15,382 nt of DNA from SZUA-370 sp034003955 (GTDB taxonomy: Bacteria; Spirochaetota; Spirochaetia; Treponematales; UBA12059), in NCBI GenBank assembly GCA_034003955.1, contig JAVEXO010000057.1:1-15382 (forward strand), written 5' to 3'. Positions 14,167-15,382 of this stretch are shown piece by piece. The number at the start of each line of letters is the position of its first letter. Position 1 is the first letter of the stretch. Under the pieces are notes generated by a model. The model made no database searches. It saw nothing but the letters and a program-made list of their open reading frames with translations, and was not told the DNA's origin. A program made the translations under genes and the position numbers.

Positions 14167-15363
14167 GTGAAGGTTAATAGCGTTGTATCCACAGTGTTAG
14201 CCCTTTTTCTCTTGTCGGCGACCCCCACCGTATCGCAAGTACTAGCACAGGGTCTGAGCATAGCCGCCTCAGACGTGCGCATAGAGCAAGGCAATGATGG
14301 TGGTTACCATCTCTATATACGCGCCACGGATGGTTTGCTCAGTGTGTTGCTCGTAGAGTCAACAAAGGATCCACAGGGGGTGGCGGATAATTATGCGTAC
14401 AGGGCAGAGGTCTGGAATCCCGTCAATGGCGACGAAAAGCGTCTTTTAAACGGCGTTTTCATGGATCCAGCCAGTGCTATCTATTCGCTTATAGATTCTA
14501 GCCCCGAGGCAGACGCAGAATTTGGCCAGGCATTTCACGTCTTCATCCCGTGGGTGGTAGCCTATGGTTATCCGTGGTCAAGAAATGGCCGAGAGTTCAT
14601 AGCAGATGGTACCTTTATAAACATCAGAGCATTCGCCAAGCCCTATGCCGACTACTCTGGCGGCTTCCTTGATAATCCATACCGCATATCGCTTACGCAG
14701 AAGCCGTTTCCCAGACCACTTGTGCCTCCGCCTGCTATACCGGCCCCTGTCGTGCCAAAGCCAGAAACCAAGCCTGAGCCACCCGATACGTCTATCTACA
14801 TGCCAGAGACGCTCAGATCGTTCGAGTCAATAGCCGAGTCTGGCAAGGGCTCAGTCTCGTATTCCATGGGTGAGGCCGATATCGTTCCAGTCTTAGCCGC
14901 CATATTAGAATCAATAGAAGGCGATTCCCTCGATCTTGTCATCTGTCTCGATACGACAGATTCCATGGCTGATGACATAGATGCCATCAAGTTGAGCCTG
15001 CCTGCCATGGTCAAGGAGAAGACGGCACGTTTTGCCTCTTTTAGGCTGGGGCTCGTCCTCTACAAGGACTATTTTGAGGACTATGTCGTCAAACGCATAG
15101 AATTTACACGTGACGTAGATGCGTTTACCCAGGCAGTGTCGAGGATACGTGTCGCCGGTGGACGAGATATACCCGAGGCTGTCTACGAGGCACTGTACGA
15201 GGCCTTGGAGGGTTATGCCTGGGCGGCGGATGCCAGGCGTATCGTGCTCATTGGTGACGCTCCAGCCCATCCCATAGCACGAGGCAAGATAGACAAGACC
15301 ATGGTCGACAGAAAGTCATGGGAGTATGGCGTGGCTATAGACGTGATAATCCTACCGCATTGA
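14167..15363 (+). CDS. Secreted VWA-domain protein with proline-rich linker
   Basis: A 398-residue protein from a GTG start. This start gives a clean Sec signal peptide (MKVNSVVSTVLALFLLSATP, cleavage probably near SQVLAQ). Residues 30-178 form an uncharacterised beta-rich domain. A linker rich in Pro and Lys follows (about 180-207, PFPRPLVPPPAIPAPVVPKP). A VWA domain fills the C-terminus: LDLVICLDTTDSM carries the metal-site DxTxS residues D262, T264 and S266, GGRDIPEAVYEAL gives the next conserved loop, and RRIVLIGDAPAHP a core strand. VWA domains bind protein partners through a Mg-dependent site, so an adhesion or envelope-scaffold role is plausible. No convincing promoter or Shine-Dalgarno sequence is seen in the 69 bp upstream, and the relation to the hexosaminidase gene is unclear. 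The last 19 bp of the window hold nothing recognisable. Confidence 0.8.
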   Translation: MKVNSVVSTVLALFLLSATPTVSQVLAQGLSIAASDVRIEQGNDGGYHLYIRATDGLLSVLLVESTKDPQGVADNYAYRAEVWNPVNGDEKRLLNGVFMDPASAIYSLIDSSPEADAEFGQAFHVFIPWVVAYGYPWSRNGREFIADGTFINIRAFAKPYADYSGGFLDNPYRISLTQKPFPRPLVPPPAIPAPVVPKPETKPEPPDTSIYMPETLRSFESIAESGKGSVSYSMGEADIVPVLAAILESIEGDSLDLVICLDTTDSMADDIDAIKLSLPAMVKEKTARFASFRLGLVLYKDYFEDYVVKRIEFTRDVDAFTQAVSRIRVAGGRDIPEAVYEALYEALEGYAWAADARRIVLIGDAPAHPIARGKIDKTMVDRKSWEYGVAIDVIILPH

Positions 15364-15382
15364 AAACTTCGAGCGATTTTTG

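Overview
The window (15,382 bp, GC-rich by eye, packed, mostly overlapping genes) looks chromosomal and comes from a diderm bacterium: it encodes a lipoprotein, a secreted von Willebrand factor A (VWA) protein and a PEGA/beta-strand-rich envelope protein. The style of the MinD-like ATPase, the PEGA protein and the VWA protein suggests a spirochaete. That is an impression from remembered families, not a proven assignment. I see no rRNA, tRNA, CRISPR array, insertion sequence or phage gene.

Left part (1-2523). A truncated ECF-type sigma factor gene runs off the left edge on the minus strand. Divergent from it is a tight four-gene operon: ABC ATPase, ABC-2-like membrane protein, a short YtrA-type GntR repressor, and a 39-residue membrane peptide joined to the repressor by an ATGA overlap. 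A near-perfect palindrome (315-340) covers the -10 region of the operon promoter and is the obvious candidate operator.

Centre (2549-10144). A one-polypeptide class I (iron-sulfur) fumarate hydratase lies on the minus strand. Its start overlaps a good sigma-70 promoter (4275-4303) that points into a five-gene plus-strand operon with every junction overlapping: an M20-like protein that has lost metal-binding residues, glucosyl-3-phosphoglycerate synthase (gpgS), a GT4 glycosyltransferase, a HAD-fold hydrolase and a second GT4 glycosyltransferase. Together these resemble a route from NDP-glucose and 3-phosphoglycerate to glucosylglycerate and then a larger glycoside such as mannosylglucosylglycerate, a compatible solute known from Petrotoga. 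The final product is an inference. This operon is the most interesting part of the window.

Right part (10141-15382). The second GT4 gene converges on a minus-strand PEGA/FlgD-like envelope protein gene, and the two stop codons share one CTAG. Divergent from that is a MinD/FlhG-like ATPase whose start is probably the GTG at 11775. It is followed by a lipoprotein GH3 beta-N-acetylhexosaminidase (NagZ-like) and a secreted VWA-domain protein with a proline-rich linker. No intergenic stretch exceeds about 130 bp.
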